NCBI RefSeq assembly: GCF_018613605.1 | Contig: NZ_JAGGPU010000001.1 | Span: 124,001-188,000 of the forward strand | Direction: 5' to 3' | Length of the DNA: 64,000 bases | Source of the DNA: Pedobacter sp. ISL-64 | GTDB lineage: Bacteria; Bacteroidota; Bacteroidia; Sphingobacteriales; Sphingobacteriaceae | Shown: positions 17,199-26,350 of the stretch, piece by piece | Position numbering within the stretch: the first letter of the stretch is position 1 | How the letters are laid out: every line of letters starts with the position of its first letter | Translations under genes and position numbers: made by a program | The notes under the pieces: generated by a model | What the model saw: the letters and a program-made list of their open reading frames with translations, nothing else | Databases searched by the model: none | Told to the model about the DNA's origin: nothing

Positions 17199-17549
17199 AT
17201 GAAAAAATTAATTCTTGCAGCGACATTCGTCGCGTGCTTAGGGCTGTCGCGTACTAAAGCTCAAAATGTAAATGGCTTTAAGTTAAGTGATATCAAGGTA
17301 GATTACATCGAATTAAAACCGATTTATAATGGTGGCGATACCTATATTGCCAGGGTAGATTATGGGCAAAAATTCAAACGGCCTAAAGAAATGAACGTAA
17401 GAGACGACGACGGAAATGATTTGCTTTTCAATTCCCAAATAGATTGTCTCAATAAATTGAAAAGATATGGCTATGAACTTCTTAATACCTATACCGATCA
17501 GATTGATAAAGACAGCAGTAGGCCTGTTTATGTATTAAAAAGGAGATAA
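17199..17549 (+). CDS. Small hypothetical secreted protein
   Basis: 116 residues with a signal peptide (MKKLILAATFVACLGLSRTKAQ). The rest is a single small domain with the pattern VDYIELKP...YIARVDYGQK...KRYGYELLN. No family recognised. Ends at a strong terminator (17556-17600). Confidence 0.6.
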   Translation: MKKLILAATFVACLGLSRTKAQNVNGFKLSDIKVDYIELKPIYNGGDTYIARVDYGQKFKRPKEMNVRDDDGNDLLFNSQIDCLNKLKRYGYELLNTYTDQIDKDSSRPVYVLKRR

Positions 17550-17555
17550 ATAGAA

Positions 17556-17600
17556 AAGAAGTCAAGTTTCATAGCAATTTGGTATAAAACTTGACTTCTT
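17556..17600. terminator. Bidirectional terminator between convergent genes
   Basis: Inverted repeat AAGAAGTCAAGTTT (17556-17569) and AAACTTGACTTCTT (17587-17600), 14 perfect pairs, loop 17 nt. It lies between the small secreted protein gene and the convergent DUF1501 gene. Confidence 0.75.
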
Positions 17601-17607
17601 GTAAGAT

Positions 17608-18807
17608 CTATATAAAATCGAGTGTATTAAACTTTTTATTCAGGATATCAGCATTATTTACATCCAGCCATTTATCTAAAATGGTACCATAAACCTGTCT
17701 GAAATCCAATTGATATTTTAAATCGCCTGTATCCAAATCACTTAAATTAGGCGCAGCATTAAAGATCCCTTGTTTCTTCAATTTTCCACCAAAAACAAAC
17801 ATATTATTTGCCGTTCCGTGGTCGGTGCCGTTACTGGCGTTTTGTTCAACCCTGCGGCCAAATTCGGAGAAGGTAATTACCAAGGTATCCTCCAATTTAT
17901 TGTTCGATTTTAGATCTTTCAAAAAAGCAGCCATACCTTCACTATATTGTTTAAGCAGATTACCTTGTTGACCAATCTGATTTACGTGGGTATCAAAACC
18001 ACTTAAGGATACATAATAAACCCTTGTTTTTAATCCGGAAGAAATAAATTTAGAAACCGTTTTCAATTGGTTTGCAAAACCCGAAGTAGGGTAAGTAGAT
18101 TTCGACTGATAAATTTTGGAAGTATTCTGGATATAACTGGCAGAGGATGAAGTTTCGATCATGGTTTTATATAAATAACCTAAATTATCTTCATCTAAAT
18201 GTTCCTTATCATTCTGCAACATGGCCTTAAAAAAGGGATCGTTCGTATTACGGAACAAAGCTGCGGGATCTTTTAATGCAATTCCTTTTTTGGTTTGCCC
18301 TTTCATGGCCAGAGAAAGCGAGTCGTCTACTTCTATCGCAGTATAAGGGAATTTGCAGGTTTGGCAATTGCTATCTAAATAACGGCCAATCCATCCGGTT
18401 GATAAGAATTGATTGCTGTCGCTACCCGTTTGCCAGATATCCATCGAACGGAAATGCGAGCGGTCTGGGTTGGGGTAGCCAACATCGTTGATGATGGTCA
18501 TCCAGCCTTGGTCATAAATTTCTTGCAGGGCCGCCATGTTCGGATTTAGCCCTTGCATGTGGTTCAATTTAATTACCTCTTCAGGTTTAATGGCAATACT
18601 TTTTCTTTTTTGGTAATAAATGTCGTTTCCAAAGGGAATAACCGTATTTAAACCGTCATTTCCACCAGAAAGCTGTACCACAACTAAGTTTTTGTATAAA
18701 CTCAATTCATCAAGGGCCATGGCCTCAAGCGGTTTCATAAAAGCCGGAACAAATAGCGAACCTGCTGCAACAAATCCTGTATTTCTTAAAAAATTTCTTC
18801 TGTTCAT
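17608..18807 (-). CDS. DUF1501 domain-containing protein (Tat-exported)
   Basis: 399 residues. The start at 18807 gives a Tat-type signal MNRRNFLRNTGFVAAGSLF. DUF1501 proteins belong to the alkaline phosphatase/sulfatase-like superfamily; visible motifs include VVVQLSGGNDGLNT near the N terminus, SGFDTHVNQ, FSEFGRRV and NGTDHGTANNMFVFG. Together with the DUF1800 partner directly upstream it forms a widespread conserved pair of unknown function. A longer TTG/ATG start at 18843 would add residues before the Tat motif and is unlikely. Confidence 0.85.
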   Translation of the reverse strand: MNRRNFLRNTGFVAAGSLFVPAFMKPLEAMALDELSLYKNLVVVQLSGGNDGLNTVIPFGNDIYYQKRKSIAIKPEEVIKLNHMQGLNPNMAALQEIYDQGWMTIINDVGYPNPDRSHFRSMDIWQTGSDSNQFLSTGWIGRYLDSNCQTCKFPYTAIEVDDSLSLAMKGQTKKGIALKDPAALFRNTNDPFFKAMLQNDKEHLDEDNLGYLYKTMIETSSSASYIQNTSKIYQSKSTYPTSGFANQLKTVSKFISSGLKTRVYYVSLSGFDTHVNQIGQQGNLLKQYSEGMAAFLKDLKSNNKLEDTLVITFSEFGRRVEQNASNGTDHGTANNMFVFGGKLKKQGIFNAAPNLSDLDTGDLKYQLDFRQVYGTILDKWLDVNNADILNKKFNTLDFI

Positions 18808-18825
18808 CTTGTTAATATTTTGGTT

Positions 18826-18900
18826 CACTTGTTCATTTGTCAATAGTTCATTGGTTTGAGTGCTCAGCTAATCGGCTATTGGACCATCAACTATCGACTA
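18826..18900. repeat. Degenerate intergenic repeat (TTCATT/AATGAA-type)
   Basis: The gap between the DUF1800 and DUF1501 genes reads as repetitive text (CATTTGTCAATAGTTCATTGG, then ATCGGCTATTGGACC). Similar text in reverse orientation occurs at 23119-23160 (CCAATGAACTAATGACTAATG). It lies inside a probable operon. Evidence is only resemblance. Confidence 0.4.
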
Positions 18901-20343
18901 TTAACACAACTGGTACTCGGGCATGCTGGTAATTTCGACTGCTGTACTTCTCAATCCTTTATTATCGCTTACCATTGTTGTTATTTTGGCATTTAATTTC
19001 GGTTGCAATAAAAACTCGGTGAGTTCCAACGGCGTTAATCCTTTTGGTAAAGTATCTAAAAATTTAGGCCAGTCTGCATTTGCGTTTACGTACGATTTTG
19101 GTTTCATGTTGGCATTTGCATTGGTAGTAGCTGTTCTGCTTAAGGCAATTACAGCTTCATCTTCAGGATCTGCTTTGCCGCTGAAATCGATTTCCCCGTC
19201 ATTTAAAACAAGCGAAGGAATGCGCATCCTTAACATTAATGATGAACTATCAATCCAGCTTTGTCCGCCAGGCCAGCCCGCTACATTAGGTGGGTTAAAT
19301 AAATATTGCCCCAAACTGCTTTGTAGCTGTATTAAAACCTGTGGTTTGTTATAGGTAACATAAAACTCGCGACTTAAGCCTACTAAAAATTCAGTGGGTG
19401 ATTTAATTTTTGTGCCTACATTTTCAGGGCTATAAAACCAATCAGATGTAAACATTTTTTTCATCATCGAGCCGATGTCGTATTTCGAGTTGTAAAAATG
19501 TGTGGCAAGTTCTTTAACATGAGCCTCATTAGGGTTATCGTTTACGAAAAACTTATATACTTTCCGAGCGATAAACTGTGAGGTTTCGGGTTTCTCGAGA
19601 ATAATATCGATGATATTTTCGCCTTCGAAATTGCCGATTTTACCAAAGAAGGTTTTTGTCCCAGTATCGTGCAGGTTTTGCCTGAAAATAAACGAGCCAT
19701 CTTTGTCGTACATCCAGCCGGTAAATGAGCGGGCAGATTCTTTAATGTCCTGCTCGGTATAATTTCCTCTTCCAAGGGTGAAAAGTTCCATGAGTTCGCG
19801 GGCGAAGTTCTCATTTGGTTTACCTTTTCTGTTCTGCTGGTTATTCAGGTATTGCAGCATTGCGGGCGACTTGGAAACTTCAACCAGTAAGGTTTTAAAG
19901 CTGCCCAGGGCATTTGTTCTTTGGATGTTATTTAATTGTTGCGCAAAAAACGGGTTATTGCTGCGGCAGGCAAAATGGCCATGCCAAAAAAGGGTCATCT
20001 TCTCCCTCAACGGGGCATCGGTATTGATCATTTTGGTAATGAAGGCAATATTCAGGTCGCGGCTTACTTCGTTTTGCTCCCGTACAATCTGCTGGCGCAT
20101 TTTCTTTTCTTCATCGGTCAGGTCTTTTTTCGAGTATAAACCCGCCTGAACCAAAAGTTGTCGTTTCGATTCGTAATCGTTCACTAAATTAATGGGATCG
20201 TTTTTTAGGGAATCTTTAAGCAGATTATCGACCACTTTATCGAGATTTTTTTTGCTTAATTTTTGTAAGTCGGCATAAGAAACCCCGAAGCCTGCCCGGT
20301 TGTAAAGATGTTTTACTTTTAAGAAATTATCTTTTGCGCTCAT
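18901..20343 (-). CDS. DUF1800 domain-containing protein
   Basis: 480 residues. Recognised from RAGFGVSYAD near the N terminus, the MTLFWHGHFACR segment (about residues 120-131), NFARELMELFTLGRGNYTEQDI (split here by motif), RSFTGWMYD, and FNPPNVAGWPGGQSWI, all typical of DUF1800. No signal peptide is obvious. It is the upstream gene of the DUF1501 pair. Molecular function is unknown. Confidence 0.87.
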   Translation of the reverse strand: MSAKDNFLKVKHLYNRAGFGVSYADLQKLSKKNLDKVVDNLLKDSLKNDPINLVNDYESKRQLLVQAGLYSKKDLTDEEKKMRQQIVREQNEVSRDLNIAFITKMINTDAPLREKMTLFWHGHFACRSNNPFFAQQLNNIQRTNALGSFKTLLVEVSKSPAMLQYLNNQQNRKGKPNENFARELMELFTLGRGNYTEQDIKESARSFTGWMYDKDGSFIFRQNLHDTGTKTFFGKIGNFEGENIIDIILEKPETSQFIARKVYKFFVNDNPNEAHVKELATHFYNSKYDIGSMMKKMFTSDWFYSPENVGTKIKSPTEFLVGLSREFYVTYNKPQVLIQLQSSLGQYLFNPPNVAGWPGGQSWIDSSSLMLRMRIPSLVLNDGEIDFSGKADPEDEAVIALSRTATTNANANMKPKSYVNANADWPKFLDTLPKGLTPLELTEFLLQPKLNAKITTMVSDNKGLRSTAVEITSMPEYQLC

Positions 20344-20416
20344 AATAGACTGTTTTACAGTATGACATATTTAAAACGCCAGGGTTTAATCTTTGTTTTC
20401 TTTCTTATTTTTGCCT

Positions 20417-21049
20417 ATGTTTTTTCAGCTACTAGATGACAATCCGGGCTTTCCAGACCCAGCCTTGGCAGAAGAGGATGGTTTATTGGCCATTGGTGGT
20501 GATTTAAGTACGGAGCGGTTGTTAATCGCCTATTCGAATGGTATATTTCCATGGTTTAGTGAAGGCGAACCAATCCTCTGGTATTCGCCACACAAACGCT
20601 GTGTGATTTATCCCGATAAAATTAAGATCAGTAAGAGCATGCAGAAAATTTTAAACCAGGAAGTTTTCAAGATTACTTTTAATCAGGCTTTTGCCGAAGT
20701 GATCCGCAATTGCGCAACTACCGAAAGGAAAGGGCAGGACGGTACCTGGATTACCAACGAAATGCAAGATGCCTACATTAGCCTTCATCAGCAGGGCTAC
20801 GCGCACAGTGTAGAGGTTTGGTTGGCTGATCAGCTGGTGGGTGGCCTATATGGTTTAAAAGTAAATCGTGTTTTTTGTGGAGAAAGTATGTTTAGCCATG
20901 TAAGCAATGCGTCAAAAGCAGCATTGATTTTTTTAAGTAAAATGAATATCGATTTAATTGACTGTCAGTTGCCGAACGATCATTTAATGAGTTTAGGTGC
21001 TGAAATGATCGTTCGGGAATTGTATATGGAACTGCTTCAGGCTCCTTAA
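20417..21049 (+). CDS. aat: Leucyl/phenylalanyl-tRNA--protein transferase
   Basis: Transfers Leu or Phe from aminoacyl-tRNA to N-terminal Lys/Arg of proteins, marking them for ClpS/ClpAP degradation (N-degron pathway). Signatures: FPDPALAEEDGLLAIGGDL, YSNGIFPWFSEGEPILWYSP, GQDGTWITNEM, HSVEVW, GGLYGL and FCGESMFS. The ATG at 20417 gives 210 residues, the usual length; an upstream in-frame TTG is disfavoured. A TATTTTTG box overlaps 20406-20413 but is very close to the ATG. Confidence 0.95.
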   Translation: MFFQLLDDNPGFPDPALAEEDGLLAIGGDLSTERLLIAYSNGIFPWFSEGEPILWYSPHKRCVIYPDKIKISKSMQKILNQEVFKITFNQAFAEVIRNCATTERKGQDGTWITNEMQDAYISLHQQGYAHSVEVWLADQLVGGLYGLKVNRVFCGESMFSHVSNASKAALIFLSKMNIDLIDCQLPNDHLMSLGAEMIVRELYMELLQAP

Positions 21050-21051
21050 TA

Positions 21052-21654
21052 CTAGTGTTCGTTATCAATTAAACCCTGCTCGCGCATTGCATTTTCTATG
21101 CGTTTATCCGGAATAAACCAGATGCAGGCTACAATGAAATAAAGTGCAACGCCAATCCATGGGTTTATAAAACTTAGTGCAATGCCCCCGATATAAAAAA
21201 GTAATGAGAATTTCCCTTTTGCATCATTCCCAATGGCATGTACCACAAGCGAATGCTGACCTTCTGTTCTTTTGATTACGATTACCAACAGGGTGTAAGA
21301 AACAGCGGCAAGCAGGAGTACAGCACCATAAACCACAACCGGCCATAAGGCAAAATGATGTTCACCCATCCATCCGGCTGCTACTGGGAATAACGAAAGC
21401 CAGAATAAAAAATTAAGATTTGCCCAAAGCATTGATCCGTTTACTTTTTTAACTGCATGCAGTAAATGGTGGTGATTGTTCCAGTAAATACCCACGTAGA
21501 TAAAACTTAAAACATAGCTGATGAATTTTGGAATAAGCGGTTTTAAGCTTGCTAAAGTTTCGCCATGCTCCGGAACTTTAATTTCTAAAACCATAATGGT
21601 AATGATAATTGCAATTACTCCATCACTAAATGCTTCTAATCTGCCTTTGTTCAT
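21052..21654 (-). CDS. TMEM175-family (DUF1211) potassium channel-like protein
   Basis: 200 residues with about six transmembrane helices and the diagnostic RLEAFSDGVIAIIIT sequence in helix 1 (R..FSD motif), followed by WNNHHHLL and WANLNFLFWLSLFPV. Bacterial homologues form tetrameric K+ channels. It is convergent with aat, with the stops 2 nt apart. No linked regulator. Confidence 0.85.
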   Translation of the reverse strand: MNKGRLEAFSDGVIAIIITIMVLEIKVPEHGETLASLKPLIPKFISYVLSFIYVGIYWNNHHHLLHAVKKVNGSMLWANLNFLFWLSLFPVAAGWMGEHHFALWPVVVYGAVLLLAAVSYTLLVIVIKRTEGQHSLVVHAIGNDAKGKFSLLFYIGGIALSFINPWIGVALYFIVACIWFIPDKRIENAMREQGLIDNEH

Positions 21655-21710
21655 AAAAAAAAATCGACACTAAATTTGGTACAATTATCAATGAAATTAT
21701 CTTATAAAAC

Positions 21711-21741
21711 AAAACCCGCAAACTTTTGATCTGCAGGTTTC
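21711..21741 (-). terminator. Terminator of the DUF1080 gene
   Basis: AAACCCGCA (21712-21720) and TGCAGGTTT (21732-21740) pair with one G-U. On the minus strand the stem is followed by TTTTGTTTTA. It lies 20 nt past the DUF1080 stop. Confidence 0.65.
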
Positions 21742-21761
21742 TTATTGTTGTTTTGTTGAAA

Positions 21762-22544
21762 TTATAATTCTCTTACCCAGATGTTCCTGTAACTGATTGC
21801 AGGACTTGGATCGCCGTGATCTTGTAATTTGATTGAAGCAGGACCATGTTTTTTGTATTCTGGTGCACCGATATACCTGGTTTCCCCTTTTAGTACAAAT
21901 CCGTTCTGTAAAAGTACGCCGTTTAAAAATACAGTAACACTTGCTGGTTTTTGTACTGTTCCATCTTCATTAAAACGCGGTGCGTTCCAAATGATATCAT
22001 AATATTGCCATTCGCCTGGTTTTTTGTTGGCATTTGCCAATGGAATAGCTTGTTTGTAAACACTGCCCGTTTGTCCGTTAACATAGGTTTTATTGTTATA
22101 AGCATCCATAATCTGGATTTCGTAACCGTCGTCACCGCCACCTGTTGATGCTAAAAACACACCGCTATTTCCACGTGCCTGACCTTCGCCAAATATGTTT
22201 TCAGGAATTTTCCATTCCATGTGCAATTGGTAATCGGTAAACTTTTTATTGGTTTCGATATTTCCAGTGCCCTTTTTTACCGTAAAAAAACCATCGTCTA
22301 TTGTCCAGGCAGCTGGTTTCGATGGATCTTTAACAGAATGCCATGCATCTAAATTTCTGCCGTTGAAAAGAATGGTAGCATCAGATGGTGCATCCTGAGG
22401 CAATTTGCCCGGTGTAACAATTTTAGGAACGGGTTCCCAAACCTCGGTTGTTTTTGGGTCTTTGGCAGGATCTGGTTTTTTATCTTGTGCCATAGCTTGC
22501 CCTGCAAAAAGTGCAGGAATAAATAATAGTGTGTACTTGTTCAT
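21762..22544 (-). CDS. DUF1080 (3-keto-disaccharide hydrolase-like) secreted protein
   Basis: The signal peptide MNKYTLLFIPALFAGQAMAQ is followed by a concanavalin-like beta-sandwich domain. Motifs: ILFNGRNLDAWHS, AAWTIDDGFFTVKKGTGNIET, DYQLHMEWKIPE, GNSGVFLAS, YEIQIMDAYNNKTY, GEWQYYDIIWNAPRF and SIKLQDHGDPSPAISYRNIWVREL, all typical of DUF1080. Some members cleave 3-keto-glycosides. 260 residues. No linked sugar oxidoreductase is present here, so the role is only suggested by family. Confidence 0.88.
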   Translation of the reverse strand: MNKYTLLFIPALFAGQAMAQDKKPDPAKDPKTTEVWEPVPKIVTPGKLPQDAPSDATILFNGRNLDAWHSVKDPSKPAAWTIDDGFFTVKKGTGNIETNKKFTDYQLHMEWKIPENIFGEGQARGNSGVFLASTGGGDDGYEIQIMDAYNNKTYVNGQTGSVYKQAIPLANANKKPGEWQYYDIIWNAPRFNEDGTVQKPASVTVFLNGVLLQNGFVLKGETRYIGAPEYKKHGPASIKLQDHGDPSPAISYRNIWVREL

Positions 22545-22609
22545 GATTGTGGTTTAACTTTTTAAAGTTAACCAGTTTATTAAGAAAAGGAAATTTCGTA
22601 TTTAAAATT

Positions 22610-22927
22610 TTACCCCAAATCGTCAACAACGTAGGTTTCGCTTATAATTACTTCGTCAGGGGCAATATCTTCTTTACGCTGTTCTGCCAAATCGCGCATT
22701 GGGCAATAACCCGTGATGCCGCGGTATAGTAATCCTGCACCAATTGCTGCACCCGTAAGGCCAATTACAGGATGCGAAAAAATGCTGGTGATGCCTTTAA
22801 AAAGTAGATATGTTCCTGCAGCGCCAGATAACCAACGTTCAGATTTTGAAACGTTTTCGAACAATTCTGGGTACTTCCAGGCTTCCTTAACATTGTTTAC
22901 AGCGGTATTAAAATCTTGATTTGTCAT
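22610..22927 (-). CDS. YgaP-like DUF2892 membrane protein
   Basis: 105 residues with two short hydrophobic segments (SGAAGTYLLFKGI and GLTGAAIGAGLLYRGITGY) ending in the conserved GYCPM motif of DUF2892. It has a charged N-terminal helix and acidic C-terminal tail. Function unknown; single gene. Confidence 0.75.
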   Translation of the reverse strand: MTNQDFNTAVNNVKEAWKYPELFENVSKSERWLSGAAGTYLLFKGITSIFSHPVIGLTGAAIGAGLLYRGITGYCPMRDLAEQRKEDIAPDEVIISETYVVDDLG

Positions 22928-23014
22928 AATGGTTAAATTTATGTTCTACTGTATAACAAGTAAGAAGGAAATGAGTTTTGAAAAGAAATTTAATTGTGGG
23001 ATCTCCTCTTAGGA

Positions 23015-23082
23015 TCGTCCTGATGAACTCGTTTCAGCATCTTATTGGTTATTAAGATCCTGAAACAAGTTCAGGATGACGC
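23015..23082. repeat. Long-armed palindromic element (about 29-bp arms)
   Basis: The left arm starts CGTCCTGATGAACTCGTTTC and the right arm ends GAAACAAGTTCAGGATGACG; the arms are nearly complementary over 29 bp around a TTGGTTA loop. Same family as 8549-8650 and 60638-60675. It lies between the DUF2892 and helicase genes, and the hairpin could stop transcription from the helicase gene. Confidence 0.75.
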
Positions 23083-23173
23083 GCAAAGCGTTTATCTCCA
23101 AAATTCAACTTGCTGATATGGGCTATGCTAACCAATGAACTAATGACTAATGAGCCAATCGCCTGTGGCAACT

Positions 23174-26065
23174 TTAATTCAATATATCGCGTATATCTTC
23201 CTTGCTCAGCGATTTAAAGAAACTTTCTTCGGTTGTAATTAAAGAGTTTGCGAGCGATTTTTTACGGTTCTGCAAAGCCAATATTTTCTCTTCTACGGTA
23301 TCTTTTGCGATGAATTTATAGATGAAAACCTTTTTATCCTGACCAATACGGTGCGTTCTGTCGATGGCTTGTTGTTCTACTGCTGGGTTCCACCATGGAT
23401 CGAGAATAAAAACATAATCAGCTTGTGTTAAGTTTAAACCTACGCCGCCTGCTTTTATAGAGATTAAGAAGACTTTCAGCTCAGTATTCTGCTGAAATTC
23501 GGAAACAATTTCGCCACGGTTACGGGTTGCACCATCTAAATAAGCAAATGGAATATTTTCCGCTTCAAAATGTTTTTTGAAGATATCAAGATGTTTTACA
23601 AACTGAGAAAAAACCAAAACCTTATGTCCGCCTTTAAGTACGTTATCCAGTGTGTGGATCACATTTTCGAACTTTCCTGAATCTGAAACATAGGTGCCAT
23701 CAATCATTACAGGGTGGTTGGCCAACTGACGTAGGGCGGTTAACCCTTGTAATAGCTGTACCTGTTTCTTTGCGAAAGTTCCATCGTCCATGCTCTGCAA
23801 TAAATCGTTACGGTATGCAGATTTTGTTTTTTCGTAGTAAGCGGCCTGATCTTCGCTCATGTCGCAATAAATTACCTGCTCCGTTTTTGGTGGTAATTCT
23901 GCAGCCACCTGCTCTTTCGTTCTACGGAGCACGAATGGCTTGATAATCGATTGCAGTTTACGCGCTTTTTCTTCGTCCTTTTTCTTTTCTATCGCTTGTA
24001 CATATTCTTCGTAGAAGAATGCCTGTGTACCCAATAAACCAGGGTTTAAAAAGGTCAGCTGCGACCATAAATCGCTTACTGAGTTTTCTACGGGTGTACC
24101 GCTCAGAATTAGTTTATGTTTAGATTTTAAGCTTCTAACGGCTTTAAACGATTTTGATGCGGGGTTTTTAATGTTCTGACTTTCATCGAGAATAATGTAG
24201 TTGAAATAAAAGTTTTTCAATTCATCTACATCTACCCTGGTTACACCGTAAGTGGTAATGATAATATCGTAATTGGCAAAATTGGCAACATCTTTATTTC
24301 GGTTGGTACCGGTATGTGCCAGTATTTTAAGCTTTGGTGTAAACTTTTTAGCCTCCGTTAACCAATTGTAAATTAAAGAGGTAGGCATGATGATGAGCGA
24401 GGTTGTCTGCGTTTCGAGCAATTGGTCATCTTCCTTCACCTTTTGCAGCATGGCCAATGTCTGGATGGTTTTACCTAAACCCATATCATCGGCCAAACAG
24501 CCACCGAAATTGTATTCGCGTAAAAAACTGAACCAGTTGTAGCCGGCTTTCTGGTAATCGCGTAAACTGCCTTTAAAATGAACAGGCATTTGCGTATCGG
24601 CAATATCCTCAAAGTCTGATAATCGCTGTAACTTGCGTTCAAGCGTAACATTAGCCAGGCTATCTTCAGCCAGATCATTGATGAGACCGATATGGTGTTT
24701 CTTTAATTTTAGCGTTTTTCCGGCCTCTGCCAAACTGAACAAGCTGCCGTATTGTGTAAACCATTTATCAGGGATAATGGCTACTTCACCATCGGGCAAC
24801 AAAAACTCACGCTTTTTGTGTAGAATATGTTGCTTTAGTGAAAGAAAAGGAATCTGATATTTTCCGAACCACACCACAGCATGGATATCGAACCAATCGT
24901 TTCCTTCTTTAACTTCAAGATCTATTTTGCTGGCACCGAAAACAAATTTTTTCTGTCCTGTAGCCTGTTCAATTTCAAAACCCGATGCCTGTAAAATTTC
25001 GATATGCTCGTTTACCCAATTTATAGCCCCGTAACTTGGATTTTCTTCAGCAGAAGCTACTTCCAGGTTGCTGAATAAAGAACTCGTTTTTTTTAGTCCT
25101 AAGGATAACAGCAAATTAAACTGCTTTTTCTCCCATTCTGCCGAACGTTTGATGCGGTGGAAAATATAGTTATCGGCAGTTTTTTCTAAACGTACAGTTA
25201 CTTTGTGCGCATTCTCTACCGGGAAAGTATATTCGCCATATTTAAAATATAGCTGAATTTGAGAAAGACCACCATCAACATATAAAACTTTAATTACCGG
25301 TGTTGCCTCAAATTGTTCGGTTCTGATTTCGAAACCTTCGGCATACACATGGTGCTTTTCTATTAAAGGGGCTACAAACTTTTCAAAATAAGTGGCTTCG
25401 GTTGTTTTGGGTATGGCAATAAAGCGTTTATTTAAAAAGGGTTGCAGTTTTTTTCCTTCAATATCCTGATCAAAAAAGTACAATACATCGTTAAGCAATA
25501 ACCATGCAGGTTTGTTGCTGATAATCTGTGCTTCTTTAAACATAAATTCGATGCGCAGATTCTGATATTTGATGGTCGGAAAATAACGTGTTTCAGTTTC
25601 GTTCCTTCGGAAATGAAAAAGAATAGATGCAGGCTCATCAGCCAGTTCGATTTTGCGTTCTACCGGCCAGCCATCTTTGTCCATTACATAAAGCTCGTTT
25701 TTTACCTTTAAAAGCTCTAAAGCTTCGGCAAGTTTCTTTTCGATTTTAGGGCGAACATTTTCATAAAATTTATTGTCGAAAATTTTAGTGAAAAACTCAG
25801 TTGGCCTGATTAGTTTTTTATAATATTTTTTAATCAGCGAGTCTTGCTCAATGTCATCTAAAATTTTGATCAGTTTATAATCAATATCACTTAAACAGGC
25901 ATTAAATTCTTCTGCGGTATGCGTAAAAATCCGTTGATAAGTAAACGAAAAATCTCCTTGTGGATTGAGCTGAACAACGTGAGGTTCAATTAAATAGCCC
26001 AAGTACTCATGTTTGCACAAAGAGTACACCACTTTACAGGCTTTAGAACTATCGACACGTAACAT
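23174..26065 (-). CDS. SNF2-family DEAD/DEAH box helicase
   Basis: 963 residues. The N-terminal half (about 1-480) is a beta-rich bacterial SNF2-associated region. The ATPase core follows: Walker A in CLADDMGLGKTIQT, the DExx box DESQNIKNPASK, SGTPVENSVSDLW, then the helicase C domain with VFSQFVKHLDIF, YLDGATRNR and SIKAGGVGLNLTQAD...DRTHRIGQ. These are classical SNF2 motifs I-VI. Such proteins translocate on dsDNA or remodel RNA polymerase (RapA-like); the exact role is unknown. No nearby restriction or defence genes argue against a dedicated defence role. Confidence 0.92.
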   Translation of the reverse strand: MLRVDSSKACKVVYSLCKHEYLGYLIEPHVVQLNPQGDFSFTYQRIFTHTAEEFNACLSDIDYKLIKILDDIEQDSLIKKYYKKLIRPTEFFTKIFDNKFYENVRPKIEKKLAEALELLKVKNELYVMDKDGWPVERKIELADEPASILFHFRRNETETRYFPTIKYQNLRIEFMFKEAQIISNKPAWLLLNDVLYFFDQDIEGKKLQPFLNKRFIAIPKTTEATYFEKFVAPLIEKHHVYAEGFEIRTEQFEATPVIKVLYVDGGLSQIQLYFKYGEYTFPVENAHKVTVRLEKTADNYIFHRIKRSAEWEKKQFNLLLSLGLKKTSSLFSNLEVASAEENPSYGAINWVNEHIEILQASGFEIEQATGQKKFVFGASKIDLEVKEGNDWFDIHAVVWFGKYQIPFLSLKQHILHKKREFLLPDGEVAIIPDKWFTQYGSLFSLAEAGKTLKLKKHHIGLINDLAEDSLANVTLERKLQRLSDFEDIADTQMPVHFKGSLRDYQKAGYNWFSFLREYNFGGCLADDMGLGKTIQTLAMLQKVKEDDQLLETQTTSLIIMPTSLIYNWLTEAKKFTPKLKILAHTGTNRNKDVANFANYDIIITTYGVTRVDVDELKNFYFNYIILDESQNIKNPASKSFKAVRSLKSKHKLILSGTPVENSVSDLWSQLTFLNPGLLGTQAFFYEEYVQAIEKKKDEEKARKLQSIIKPFVLRRTKEQVAAELPPKTEQVIYCDMSEDQAAYYEKTKSAYRNDLLQSMDDGTFAKKQVQLLQGLTALRQLANHPVMIDGTYVSDSGKFENVIHTLDNVLKGGHKVLVFSQFVKHLDIFKKHFEAENIPFAYLDGATRNRGEIVSEFQQNTELKVFLISIKAGGVGLNLTQADYVFILDPWWNPAVEQQAIDRTHRIGQDKKVFIYKFIAKDTVEEKILALQNRKKSLANSLITTEESFFKSLSKEDIRDILN

Positions 26066-26350
26066 TGATTGGCTTAAAATTTTTTCTAAGCTAAGCGCTT
26101 AAAAAACTTTAAACTTACAATATTTTGCGGTTACATCAAAAAGAAGTAGCCGTTTTTGAGATAAAAATTATCAGTTTTTATCGAAATTTAAAAGAATGGT
26201 TAATTGCTACTATTGGATGGAGCGCTTATTTTGAAGTTAAAGGCAGATAAATATTAAATGCTTTATAATTGACTACAACTTATTATCTTAGCCCTTGTAT
26301 TGATAGGCTTTTTAGTATCAATCAATTAACGCATCACTATTAAGGTTTAA

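Noticed and set aside
20393..20417. A TTG start for aat at 20393
   Set aside because: The ATG at 20417 gives the usual protein length and family N terminus.
23174..26065. SNF2 helicase as part of a phage defence island (DISARM- or Zorya-like)
   Set aside because: No methyltransferase, nuclease or other defence genes flank it, and the gene order looks like normal core genome.
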